From: Advenella kashmirensis WT001
Lineage (GTDB): Bacteria > Pseudomonadota > Gammaproteobacteria > Burkholderiales > Burkholderiaceae_B
Direction: 5' to 3'
DNA length: 64,000 nucleotides
Assembly (NCBI RefSeq): GCF_000219915.2
Contig: NC_017964.1
Span: 2,232,001-2,296,000 of the forward strand
In this document: in pieces, positions 21,079 through 30,289 of the stretch
Position numbering within the stretch: position 1 is the first letter of the stretch
How the letters are laid out: every line of letters begins with the position of its first letter
Notes under the pieces: generated by a model
What the model was told of the DNA's origin: nothing
Database searches by the model: none
Seen by the model: only the letters and a program-made list of their open reading frames with translations
Program-made: the position numbers and the translations under genes

Positions 21079-21966
21079 ATGACTTCCGACACCCCCTCTT
21101 CATCGCGCAAAGTAGCCTCAAGAGCCTATTTGCAAACGGCTGCGCAATTGCGCACGCTTATTGCGAATCTGCATATCACTGCGGGAGCTCGCCTGCCATC
21201 CGAAAGAGAGCTCGCCCAGCAGTTGGGCGTGTCGCGGCCAACGCTACGCGAAGCACTAATCGTTCTGGAACTGCAGGATGAAGTCGAAATCCGCATTGGC
21301 TCCGGCATTTATGTAAAAAACCGCGCCGTGCGAACAGAATCAGTAGGACAGGTCGATCATGCGGGCGCCAACAAGGCACCTCGTATCGAGCTTCGGCCTG
21401 GGGTTCAGGCAACAGCAGACAAAGTTGACAATGGGCAACAAGCCCTGGCAGAAGGTATGCCGGACGACGATTCTGATGGTGCACCTGCTGCCCACGCCGC
21501 GCTGAATCTGCACAGCATCGCCGAAGACAGCCCGAAAGAAGTCAACCAGATGCGCTATTTCCTGGAGTCTGCCGTGGCTGCCGAAGCGGCTCGCTTCATG
21601 GCGCCCGGCCTGCGCAAAAAACTCAGGCAAAGCCTGACCGATATGCAGAAGGCCATGGCGCAAAACGATGTATCCACCAATGCCCGTATGGCCGATGCAG
21701 ACAGACTTTTTCATTTGACACTGGCACAAAGCACAGACAATCAACTTGTCATGCAGACCATTACCGGCCTGTTCGATCAGCGTTATCGACCAATTGCCCG
21801 CACTATGCACCGGCATTTTGACGATCAGCAGGCCTGGCTGGCGGCCATGCAGGAACATGAGCAGATCTGCCAGGCCATTGAAGATCGCGATCCGTTGCAG
21901 GCACAAGCCGCCATGCAACGCCATTTGACCCGCGCCCATCAACGCCTGATGGCCATCATCGGCTAA
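21079..21966 (+). CDS. FadR-subfamily GntR transcriptional regulator
   Basis: A 295-residue regulator with an N-terminal winged helix (RLPSERELAQQLGVSRPTLREAL, about residues 39-61) and a C-terminal FCD ligand domain (AAEAARFMAP, FHLTLAQSTDN, HEQICQAIEDRDP). FCD regulators usually respond to small carboxylic acids using a metal held by Asp/His residues. A polar linker of about 70 residues between the domains makes it longer than the usual 230-250. It is divergent from the transporter and 41 bases upstream of a UxaA-type dehydratase, suggesting control of uptake and breakdown of one acid. Confidence 0.9.
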   Translation: MTSDTPSSSRKVASRAYLQTAAQLRTLIANLHITAGARLPSERELAQQLGVSRPTLREALIVLELQDEVEIRIGSGIYVKNRAVRTESVGQVDHAGANKAPRIELRPGVQATADKVDNGQQALAEGMPDDDSDGAPAAHAALNLHSIAEDSPKEVNQMRYFLESAVAAEAARFMAPGLRKKLRQSLTDMQKAMAQNDVSTNARMADADRLFHLTLAQSTDNQLVMQTITGLFDQRYRPIARTMHRHFDDQQAWLAAMQEHEQICQAIEDRDPLQAQAAMQRHLTRAHQRLMAIIG

Positions 21967-22007
21967 TACACCACCCATTATTTCAAAGTGAGATCCAGAG
22001 GAACCCA

Positions 22008-23525
22008 ATGAAGAAGACGATACGACTGCATGCCAATGATAATGTCATTATTGCAACTGAACAGCTGATGCAGGGCAATACCGAGGATGGGATCGCCGTC
22101 CTTGGGCTGGTTCCTGCCGGGCATAAGATCGCCACCGTGGATATCGCAAAAGACAGCCCGGTGCGTCGCTACAATCAAATTATCGGCAAGGCGACCCGCG
22201 ACATTCGCGCCGGCCAGCATATTCATACGCACAATATGACCATGATGGATTTCGAACGTGATTATGACTTCGGCTCCCATACAAAGGATGTGCCAGTCAA
22301 CGAAAATACTGACCAGTTCATGGGTTATATCAGGCCAGACGGACGGGTTGCAACTCGCAACTTCATCGGCATTCTCACCTCCGTCAACTGTTCGGCGACG
22401 GCTGCCAAAGCGATTGCCGATCATTTTCGTCGCGATATCAATCCTGCAGCGCTGGCAGACTTTCCCAACGTGGACGGCGTAGTTGCCCTGCCCCATGCCA
22501 CCGGCTGTGGACACGCAGCCGAGGGCCTGTTTGTGGAAACGCTCAGGCGCACCCTGGTCGGCTACGCAAAACATCCCAATTTTCATTCGGTGCTGATGGT
22601 TGGCCTGGGCTGTGAGTCCAATCAGATCTCGGCCATTCTTGCGTCCGGCAACATGAAAGAAAGCGTTAACCTGCAAACCTTTACCATTCAGGATACTGGC
22701 GGCACCGCGAAAACCGTGGCCAAAGGCATCGCGGTGGTCAAGTCCATGCTGCCTGCCGCCAACCAAGTCCAGCGTGAGCCGGTATCTGCATCGCATCTTA
22801 CGGTGGGCCTGCAATGCGGCGGTTCTGACGGTTATTCCGGCATTACCGCAAATCCGGCGCTGGGTGCAGCAGTTGATCGCCTGGTACGCGCCGGTGGCAC
22901 TGCCATTCTTTCGGAAACGCCCGAAATTTATGGCGCAGAGCATTTGCTGACCCAGCGCGCCGTCAGCCGCGAAGTGGGAGAAAAGCTGGTTGCTCGCATC
23001 AAGTGGTGGGAAGATTATTGCGAACGCAATTTTGCCGAAATGAATAACAATCCGTCAGCCGGCAACAAGGCTGGTGGGCTGACGACCATTCTGGAAAAAT
23101 CGCTGGGCGCGGTGGCCAAAGCCGGCACGACCAACCTTAATGACGTTTACGAATATGCGCAGCCAGTCACGGCAAAAGGCATGGTATTCATGGACTCACC
23201 AGGTTTTGATCCGGTATCGGCTACCGGCCAGGTCGCTTCGGGCGCCAATTTGATCTGTTTTACAACCGGTCGCGGCTCGGCTTACGGCTGTACCCCCTCA
23301 CCTTCGCTCAAGCTGAGTACTAACAACGCCTTGTGGCAGCGCCAGGAAGAAGATATCGATATCAACTGTGGCACGATCATCAGCGGTGAAGAAACGGTAG
23401 ACAGCCTGGGGGAAAAAATCTATCGCATGATGCTGGATGCGGCCTCAGGCAAAAAAACCAAGAGCGAACTGCATGGGTATGGACAGAACGAGTTTGCGCC
23501 TTGGCCGTTGGGTGTAACAATGTAG
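22008..23525 (+). CDS. UxaA-family dehydratase (altronate/galactarate type)
   Basis: A 505-residue enzyme joining an N-terminal SAF domain (residues 1-90) to the UxaA catalytic domain. Conserved segments are RPDGRVATRNFIG, ATGCGHAAEG, LQCGGSDGYSG and FTTGRGSAYGC. Members remove water from sugar acids (altronate, galactarate) or sulfite from sulfolactate, using iron. The start has a GAGGAACCC site. The pairing with a FadR-like regulator and a polar ABC transporter suggests a small hydroxy-acid substrate, but which one cannot be read from the sequence. Confidence 0.87.
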   Translation: MKKTIRLHANDNVIIATEQLMQGNTEDGIAVLGLVPAGHKIATVDIAKDSPVRRYNQIIGKATRDIRAGQHIHTHNMTMMDFERDYDFGSHTKDVPVNENTDQFMGYIRPDGRVATRNFIGILTSVNCSATAAKAIADHFRRDINPAALADFPNVDGVVALPHATGCGHAAEGLFVETLRRTLVGYAKHPNFHSVLMVGLGCESNQISAILASGNMKESVNLQTFTIQDTGGTAKTVAKGIAVVKSMLPAANQVQREPVSASHLTVGLQCGGSDGYSGITANPALGAAVDRLVRAGGTAILSETPEIYGAEHLLTQRAVSREVGEKLVARIKWWEDYCERNFAEMNNNPSAGNKAGGLTTILEKSLGAVAKAGTTNLNDVYEYAQPVTAKGMVFMDSPGFDPVSATGQVASGANLICFTTGRGSAYGCTPSPSLKLSTNNALWQRQEEDIDINCGTIISGEETVDSLGEKIYRMMLDAASGKKTKSELHGYGQNEFAPWPLGVTM

Positions 23526-23783
23526 GCCAAGCCATAAAGATCTCCGTAATATCGACCTCGGCAATAAAGAAATACGAACAGCCTGAAAATGGCGGCAGAT
23601 TCAGTCCCTGCCGTCAATTTTTCCCGCAATCGCTGGACATGACCGCCGTATATGCCATTGCAAGGGCATTATTGGCAGATGGTAGCGCAACAAGCAGGAC
23701 TTTTTTTCAAAAACCGGCAGTCCAAGGCGCCTGCAGTCATGCAATCTTAAACGCTGCAGGACGACCCCATCAAGCCACCCGAT

Positions 23784-24176
23784 TTAATCCAGCCATTCCT
23801 GCACCATGACTTCTATCGTGATACACACGGGCGAGCCTCCTTTGATGAATCTGCCAGCAAACACTTCACCCGCATTATTGGCCACAATGCCATAGAGCTC
23901 CACTTCGGTTTTCCCTAAGCGATCACGGCGCACGTGTCCGTTCATGCTAAGGATTTCCACCGCGAACCCCTCAACATTGATAGTGCGCGGAACACCTTCA
24001 TCAGTCATGATCTCCAGGCTGGATTTGAACAGACTGCCAAGTCCGCCTTTGATGACGCCCTGAGCAATTTCATGCTCGCAGCAGATATCTTCCATGCCGG
24101 TGATAAGATCATCATTGCAGAAAAACCGGGCATTAACTACACGGCCCACCCGGCAATGCCTGATACTGGATTCCAT
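23784..24176 (-). CDS. PPC/DUF296-domain protein, second of a pair
   Basis: About 130 residues from the ATG at 24176, which has an AGAGGT site; a TTG at 24212 overlaps the previous stop but is less likely. The pattern CCEHEIAQGVIKGGLGSLFKSS and the tail VFAGRFIKGGSPVCITIEV match the PPC (plant and prokaryote conserved, DUF296) fold. The histidines that bind metal in the family are absent here (ELYGIV and AGRF in place of HxH and GGH). It is the last gene of the TRAP/ligase operon and may form a mixed oligomer with its neighbour. The function is unknown. Confidence 0.75.
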   Translation of the reverse strand: MESSIRHCRVGRVVNARFFCNDDLITGMEDICCEHEIAQGVIKGGLGSLFKSSLEIMTDEGVPRTINVEGFAVEILSMNGHVRRDRLGKTEVELYGIVANNAGEVFAGRFIKGGSPVCITIEVMVQEWLD

Positions 24177-24208
24177 ACCTCTGTTCCTTTGCTGTTCAAG
24201 GCTAAACT

Positions 24209-24754
24209 TCAACGTTCGTGCGCAGCGGAGACTGCGGCGCGATCGGCAGTACCATCATTTTGCTCTGCCAGTTGCGGATGAAATACATACATACCAGAGG
24301 TAGAATCCAGTCTGGCGGCAAATTCGACCTCGCTTGTCGTCGTCACGTATATGCGTATCCCTGTCTGCCCCACGATGCATTGCTGTGTATCCAGATGGCC
24401 GCCCTGCGTCTGGCCATTGCCGGTCACCAGGCAACCGTGGCAGTGCAACAGGGGCTTGCCGTCCCTATCCTTTCCATATATTCCCATTGCCGAGATCAGC
24501 GTCGCATTGCCGGTGTGGTTAGGCGCGCCATATTGAGCAATGCGCTTGCCGGCCGGATCAGGATAACCGGTATAAAAAACGGCCGAACGAAGATGCCCAC
24601 CCATTACATCCAGGTGCGCGCTTTGAATGTCGTGCTGGACAAAGGCGCTTGACACCCATTCCCAGATCGATACGTCTTCGGGTACATCAAGCACCCAGTT
24701 GCTTTGGCCCTGTCCGGCCAGCGACAGCACTCTTGAGCTAAGCCGTTGCATCAT
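24209..24754 (-). CDS. PPC/DUF296-domain protein, first of a pair
   Basis: About 181 residues starting MMQRLSSRVLSLAGQGQSN; the start overlaps the end of the acyl-CoA ligase gene by 17 bases, implying coupled translation. The domain runs from LDVPEDVSIWEWVSSAFVQH through GNATLISAMG to LLHCHGCLVTG and QGGHLDTQQC, with the HxH and GGH histidines that bind metal in this family. Bacterial PPC proteins form trimers of unknown function. The operon context points to metabolism rather than to DNA binding as in plants. Confidence 0.8.
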   Translation of the reverse strand: MMQRLSSRVLSLAGQGQSNWVLDVPEDVSIWEWVSSAFVQHDIQSAHLDVMGGHLRSAVFYTGYPDPAGKRIAQYGAPNHTGNATLISAMGIYGKDRDGKPLLHCHGCLVTGNGQTQGGHLDTQQCIVGQTGIRIYVTTTSEVEFAARLDSTSGMYVFHPQLAEQNDGTADRAAVSAAHER

Positions 24755-26312
24755 CCTGCACCATCCGTCGCAAGTCTTTTTTGACGATTTTCCCATAGCC
24801 CGATTTCGGCATGGAATCCCAGAAGTAATATCTGGCCGGATACTTGTATCGTGCCACTTTGCCATTCAGATGGCGGTTCAACGCTACCTCGTCCGTTCTG
24901 CAGCCGCTCTTGCACACCACCACAGCAACGCCGGCCTCACCCCATTTTTGATCAGGCACACCAAACACGGCCACCTCGGAAACGGCGCTATGCGTTAGCA
25001 ACGCCTCTTCAATTTCTCTCGGATACACATTGGAACCACCGGAAATATACATATCGGACTGACGCCCGGTAATGTACAGAAAGCCCTGCTCATCCAGATG
25101 GCCCAGATCACCGGTATGAAACCACCCATAACGAAATGCTTTTTCATTGGCTGCAGCGTTATTGTCATAACCCATACATACCGCGGGGCCGCGCACACAA
25201 ATTTCACCTGTGATGCCGATGTTGCAGCGCCTGCCGTCCTCATCCAGGATAGCTATCTCCATGCCCGTTCTGGCATAACCGCAGGTACCGATCCTGGCGT
25301 CAGCGGCGCTATCATCCGGCTGGTGCATGTGCGCCGGCAGCACCGTGATATTGCCGGTCACTTCGCCCAGCCCGTAATATTGCACCAGCACCTTGCCCAA
25401 TTTGCGCAATGCGTATTTCTGGTCTTCGCGGTACATGGGCGCTCCGGCATAAATCACGTATTTCAATGACGAATGATCAAACTGGTCCACTGCAGGGTCT
25501 TCCGTCAGGCGCTTGACAATCGTTGGCACCGTAAACATGTTATCTACGCGATACTGCTGAACCAACTGCCATGCCTCTACGCAATCGAGCCGTGCCGAAC
25601 ACGGCAATATACTGGCAGCCCCACGGGCTGTATTGGCAATAGCATGAATTCCGGCACCGTGCGACAGCGGTGCAACCACGAGCGAGCGCGAATACTGGTC
25701 AATGCCGGGCAGCAGATCAGCCAGATGATTGGTAATCACAAACGCCATTTGTCCGTGCGAGAGCACGCCTGCTTTGGGAAATCCGGTGGTGCCGGAGGTA
25801 AAGAAAAACCAGAGGGGATCTTCATAATCCACATCGACCGCATCGAAGCGACCTTCGCCTCTGTGCTGTGCCACCAACCCATCGTAACTGTGCTCATCCT
25901 GTTGCGGTTCGCCTATGGCGATCACGTGTCTGACAGAGTCAGCAGCATGACAGCAGCTGTTGGCGTGATCTGCATACCCATCGTCATATATAACGACCGA
26001 CGCCCTGCTCGCAGAAGCAAGATAAGCGATCTCCGATTCTGTGATGCGCACGTTGGTGGGAACCCAGATAGCGCCCAGTTTGAAGGTTGCCCAGCAGCTT
26101 TCGAACAACTGCACATTATTGGACGAATGGATCAGAATGCGGTCACCCTTGCTTATGCCAAGCTGTCTTAAGGCATGCGCCAGCGAGTCGACCCGGGCAT
26201 TCAGTTCACGCCAGCTATAGATGCGATCACCGTGAATAAGACCGGGCAGATCCGCGAAACGCAAGCTAACGTCTGTCAGAAAGTTACCAATATTTTTTAC
26301 CGGCTTGAGCAT
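24738..26312 (-). CDS. Acyl-CoA synthetase (AMP-forming)
   Basis: A 524-residue ANL-superfamily ligase that activates a carboxylic acid with ATP and CoA. Motifs are FFFTSGTTGFPKAG (P-loop), YYGLGEVTG, GWFHTGDLGHLD, and the C-terminal SGYGKIVKKDLRR with the catalytic Lys. The ATG at 26312 with GGAAT upstream is preferred to an earlier start. It lies 65 bases after the thiolase in the TRAP operon. The sequence resembles medium-chain or aromatic-acid ligases; the substrate is not determined. Confidence 0.9.
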   Translation of the reverse strand: MLKPVKNIGNFLTDVSLRFADLPGLIHGDRIYSWRELNARVDSLAHALRQLGISKGDRILIHSSNNVQLFESCWATFKLGAIWVPTNVRITESEIAYLASASRASVVIYDDGYADHANSCCHAADSVRHVIAIGEPQQDEHSYDGLVAQHRGEGRFDAVDVDYEDPLWFFFTSGTTGFPKAGVLSHGQMAFVITNHLADLLPGIDQYSRSLVVAPLSHGAGIHAIANTARGAASILPCSARLDCVEAWQLVQQYRVDNMFTVPTIVKRLTEDPAVDQFDHSSLKYVIYAGAPMYREDQKYALRKLGKVLVQYYGLGEVTGNITVLPAHMHQPDDSAADARIGTCGYARTGMEIAILDEDGRRCNIGITGEICVRGPAVCMGYDNNAAANEKAFRYGWFHTGDLGHLDEQGFLYITGRQSDMYISGGSNVYPREIEEALLTHSAVSEVAVFGVPDQKWGEAGVAVVVCKSGCRTDEVALNRHLNGKVARYKYPARYYFWDSMPKSGYGKIVKKDLRRMVQDDATA

Positions 26313-26377
26313 GACACCATTCCAGATTGATCCGATACCTGCGCCCATTGCGCGATTGCAGGCATATCACGCGCGCA

Positions 26378-27544
26378 TCAGGCGCGCTCAAGAATACTTA
26401 CATAATTGGCTACTGCAGAACCGCCCATATTAAAGACACCGGCTCGATCGGCTACAGGCAGTTGCATATCGCCGGCCTGCCCGCTCAGTTGCATGGCAGC
26501 CATAACGTGCATGGATACGCCCGTCGCGCCGATGGGATGCCCTTTGGACTTGAGCCCCCCTGACGGGTTCACGGGCAAGCGCCCATCGCGGGCGCTAATG
26601 CCGTCCAGAATGACACGGGCGCCATCGCCCGGGCGCGCCAGCCCCATGGCCTCATACTCAATCAGTTCGGCAATAGTAAAACAGTCATGGGTTTCCACAA
26701 ATGACAGTTCATTCAGGCTCAGACTACTGTCGGCCAGCGCCTGTTGCCAGGCACGCGTTGCGCCTTCGAAAGCAATAGGGTCACGGCGGCTCATGGGCAG
26801 ATAATCATTGACCTGCGACGTTGCAAGAAAGCGGACGTGATTGTTGCCATTACGAACATCCTCATCCCGGCAGATAATAATGGCCGCCGCGCCATCCGAT
26901 ACCAGCGAACAATCGGTGCGCTTAAGGGGGCCGGCCACGAAGGGATTTTTTTCAGACTCGGTGCGGCAGAATTCGAAGCCGAAATCTTTTTGCATATGCG
27001 CGTACGGATTGGACAGACCGTTATGGTGGTTCTTGGCAGCGATCATCGCCAGCGCGTCAGACTGATCTCCATAGCGATCGAAATAGGTTTTGGCAATGAC
27101 GTTGCCAAACAGCCCGGCAAAGCCACCGGCGACCGCCGCCTCTTCCCGGGCATAAGAACATTTGAGAAGAACCTCACCGATTTGCGGTGTTGATAGCTCC
27201 GACATTTTCTCAAAGCCAAGCACCAACGCATAGCGGCTGCGTCCACTGGCAACGGCGTTGAGCGCGGAATGCAGCGCCGCCGATCCCGTGGCGCAGGCAT
27301 TTTCCAGCCGTACTGCCGGAATGAATCGCAGTGCCGGAATAGCGTTGAACAGCAGCGAGGACGGAAAATCCTGATATAGAAATCCACCGTTGTAGTGGCC
27401 AACGTGCAGCGAATCTATATCACTATGCTCCAGACCAGCATGGGCAATCGCCTGCAGTGCCACGTCGCCTATCATCTGTTCAGGATCGACGCCATCCATT
27501 TTCCCGAATTTCGAATGGGCCCAGCCCGTCATTGACACATGCAT
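26378..27544 (-). CDS. Thiolase-family acyl-CoA acyltransferase
   Basis: About 388 residues from the ATG at 27544, which has an AAGGGAG site. The active-site Cys is in LENACATGSAALHSA (about residue 88), and the His/Cys elements are THDCFTIAEL and GGLKSKGHPIGATG. This is the SCP-x/lipid-transfer thiolase subgroup, which usually works with a DUF35 OB-fold partner; none is present nearby. It would carry out the last, CoA-dependent cleavage of a beta-ketoacyl-CoA. Confidence 0.88.
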   Translation of the reverse strand: MHVSMTGWAHSKFGKMDGVDPEQMIGDVALQAIAHAGLEHSDIDSLHVGHYNGGFLYQDFPSSLLFNAIPALRFIPAVRLENACATGSAALHSALNAVASGRSRYALVLGFEKMSELSTPQIGEVLLKCSYAREEAAVAGGFAGLFGNVIAKTYFDRYGDQSDALAMIAAKNHHNGLSNPYAHMQKDFGFEFCRTESEKNPFVAGPLKRTDCSLVSDGAAAIIICRDEDVRNGNNHVRFLATSQVNDYLPMSRRDPIAFEGATRAWQQALADSSLSLNELSFVETHDCFTIAELIEYEAMGLARPGDGARVILDGISARDGRLPVNPSGGLKSKGHPIGATGVSMHVMAAMQLSGQAGDMQLPVADRAGVFNMGGSAVANYVSILERA

Positions 27545-27591
27545 TGCGATCGACTCCCTTAAGTTGAAACCATGAAAATGGACACAAGCAG

Positions 27592-28365
27592 TCAATGTCC
27601 AGTAATACCTGCCGCCAGAAAACCGCCATCCACCGGGATTACATGACCGTTAATATAAGAGGCGGCCTCGGAAGCAAGAAACAGGCAGACCTGGGCAATT
27701 TCCTGCGGTGTACCGTAACGTCCCATGGGTATTGAGCCAATGAACTCGTCCCGGGTAGCCTGCGTATGCAACTGCTGGGTAAGCGGTGTATCTACCGGTC
27801 CGGGCGCAATCCCGTTGGTCGTGATGCCGAATTCGGCCAGCTCCAGGGCCATCTGCCGCGTCAGCCCAAAAACAGCAGCCTTCGATGTGCCATAGGCCGC
27901 CCTGCCCCAGCTTGCCCGTTCGCCGCTCACAGATGCAATATTAACGATACGCCCGGATTGTCTTTTTTGCATCAGACGCCCTGCATGCTGTGACATGAGA
28001 AACGGCCCGGTTACATTCACCTGCATGACTTTATCCCAATGGTCCTTCGGATAATCCAGATAGGCTACGGTTTTGGCAATGCCGGCATTATTCACCAGAA
28101 CATCGCAGCGACCATAATCACGTTCGACAGTGGCGAAAAACTGCGCAATGCTGTCGGCGTCCGCCACATCCAGCCTGTGATAGCGAGCACGCAGTGATCG
28201 CCCGTTAAGCGAGGCTTCCAACGCCTGTGAGTCCGCCTCGTTGACGTCGGCGATCATGGTCTGGTAGCCGGCATGCGCAAAAGCCTCCACAATTGCCCGG
28301 CCGATACCATTGCCGCCACCGGTAATTACCGCCACGCGCACATCACTTGCAGAACTTTCGCTCAT
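27592..28365 (-). CDS. Short-chain dehydrogenase/reductase
   Basis: A 257-residue classical SDR. The cofactor motif is TGGGNGIGRA (residues about 15-24), followed by NNAG (about 91) and the active site SVSGERASWGRAAYGTSK with Ser, Tyr and Lys. The C-terminus INGHVIPVDGGF is typical. It probably oxidises a hydroxyacyl-CoA in the same pathway as the thiolase and ligase downstream. Confidence 0.92.
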   Translation of the reverse strand: MSESSASDVRVAVITGGGNGIGRAIVEAFAHAGYQTMIADVNEADSQALEASLNGRSLRARYHRLDVADADSIAQFFATVERDYGRCDVLVNNAGIAKTVAYLDYPKDHWDKVMQVNVTGPFLMSQHAGRLMQKRQSGRIVNIASVSGERASWGRAAYGTSKAAVFGLTRQMALELAEFGITTNGIAPGPVDTPLTQQLHTQATRDEFIGSIPMGRYGTPQEIAQVCLFLASEAASYINGHVIPVDGGFLAAGITGH

Positions 28366-28406
28366 ACTGCACCACCTATACGGAGTAAAACATCAGAACG
28401 TATATA

Positions 28407-30289
28407 TCAAAGGAACCCGATAGAAAACCACGGCACGAACGCAATCACAAAGGTCGTTACCAGCAGCACGGCCAAATAAAGCCACATCTTCGGAATAACC
28501 TTGTCCGGATTGACCTTGCTGATCGCACTGGCCGAATAAAAGCCCACACCCAATGGCGGAGCAAACAGCCCGATGCCCATCGCAAGGATGATCACAATCG
28601 CGTAATGCACCTCATGAATATGCATGGCTTGTGCCGCCGGAAAAATCAACGGACCGAACAGCACAATGGCGGGAATCCCTTCCAGGATGCTGCCCAGCAA
28701 AACGAAAAGCACAATACTCACCGTCATGAAGCCGAACACTCCGCCAGGAATATGCGTCATGAACTCAACCAGCGTGGTGGAAAATCCTGATTGAGTCAAC
28801 GCCCAGGCCATTGCAGTGGCAACGCCAATAATCAGCAGAATCGCGCCCGAGAGCGAGGTTGCCTCGATCAGCATGGGATAAATTCGTGATTTTTCCACGC
28901 CGCCGGTAGCCAGTTGCACGATGATTGCATAAATAATGACATACACAATACCAATGGAGGCCACCTCTGTCGCCGTGGCAACGCCTTCGACCACGCACAC
29001 CCGAATAATGATCGGCAGGATCAGCACCGGCAGCGCCCAAACAAAAGTGCGGCCAATTTCGGCTGCTTGGCGCGTTCACGTGTATCCTGTGCGTTCTTGC
29101 GGGACTTCAGATAGCACACAAAGGCAATGGCCAGGGTGCACACCAGGGCCGGCACCAGCCCGCCAATAAAAAGCGCACTGATTGATACGCCACATACGGC
29201 GCCAATCGTAATCAGCACCAGGCTGGGCGGAATGGTTTCGGTCATCGCACCGGTAGCCGATAGCAGCGCTGCCAGGTCGTTCTCGTCGGCGCCCTTGCGT
29301 TTCATCTCCGGAAACAGTGCCGGGGCCACCGCCGCCATATCTGCCACCTTGGAGCCGGAAATACCGGAGACCAGGAACATGGCGCCCAGCAGGACATAAT
29401 TGAGTCCGCCCCGAATATGGCCCAGTATAGATGACATAAAATCAATCAGCTTGCGCGCCATGCCACTGATCTGCAGCAAGACGCCCAATACCACGAACAG
29501 TGGCACGGCCAGCAACACAAGATGCGAGGCGCCTTCATCAATGCGGGTCACGACAATGGATGCTGGCACTTCCGCAATATTGACAATATAGGCAAGCGTG
29601 GCGATACCGAAACAAAAGGCAATAGGCACGCCGCTCATCACACAAGCGCCCAGCACCAGCACAAAGAAAACGATCAGGTTAAGATTACCGATGTCGTACA
29701 GAAAATCGGCAAAGTACCAGAGTGCATAGCCCACCACCGCGACCACGGCTGCCGCAGAAATAATGTCCTGCCAGCGCGAATGCGCCAGCAAATGACTCAG
29801 GGCAATAAAGGCAAACAGGCACATGCCCACCGGAATGGCCAGTGCCCGATAGCCATCGGGAATATTGAGCGCCGGCGAGGTAACCACCATCTGGCCGCCG
29901 GCATGATGAAAGCCGGGTCCGATCAGATACGCGGCAAATAACAGAATAATCACCAGCCCCAGTGTTTCAAACCAGTTCTGAGCCCGCCTGGAGAAACGCG
30001 CCACCACTGCAGTCAACCGCATATGCTCGTGCCGGTCCAGCGCCAGCGCGGCGCCAAACATGCACAACCAGATAAAAACAGACTGTGCCAGTTCGTCTGA
30101 CCAGATAATGGGTTTATGCAGAAAATAGCGAAACACCACGCCGGTAAATAGTAATGCCGACTCGAACACCAGCATCGCGACGGCCAGCAAACCGACCAGC
30201 CGCATCACAGCGGTCTTGACGGCGACGACACTTCTGGAAAGCATATGGGTATTGACGCCAGCCGAATGACTGGCAATACTTACATTCAA
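28407..30289 (-). CDS. Fused TRAP transporter small and large membrane subunits, one-base frame break
   Basis: One frame encodes a DctQ-like part (FTGVVFRYFLHKPIIWSDELAQ, about four helices) joined directly to a DctM-like part (VPLFVVLGVLLQISGMARKL, GSKVADMAAVAPALFPEMKR), so the two membrane subunits are fused. The frame breaks at about 29069-29073; one more base continues as AAEIGRTFVWALPVLILPII through the rest of DctM to FVPWFSIGFL, for about 627 residues. The start may be the TTG at 30289, which overlaps the dctP stop and has GGAG upstream, or the ATG at 30244. With DctP it takes up an organic acid using an ion gradient. Confidence 0.88.

Noticed and set aside
21978..22943. A 321-codon minus-strand frame across the UxaA-family gene
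   Set aside because: Shadow of the plus-strand coding frame; composition (Cys/His/Gly rich) is not protein-like and the UxaA motifs are clear.
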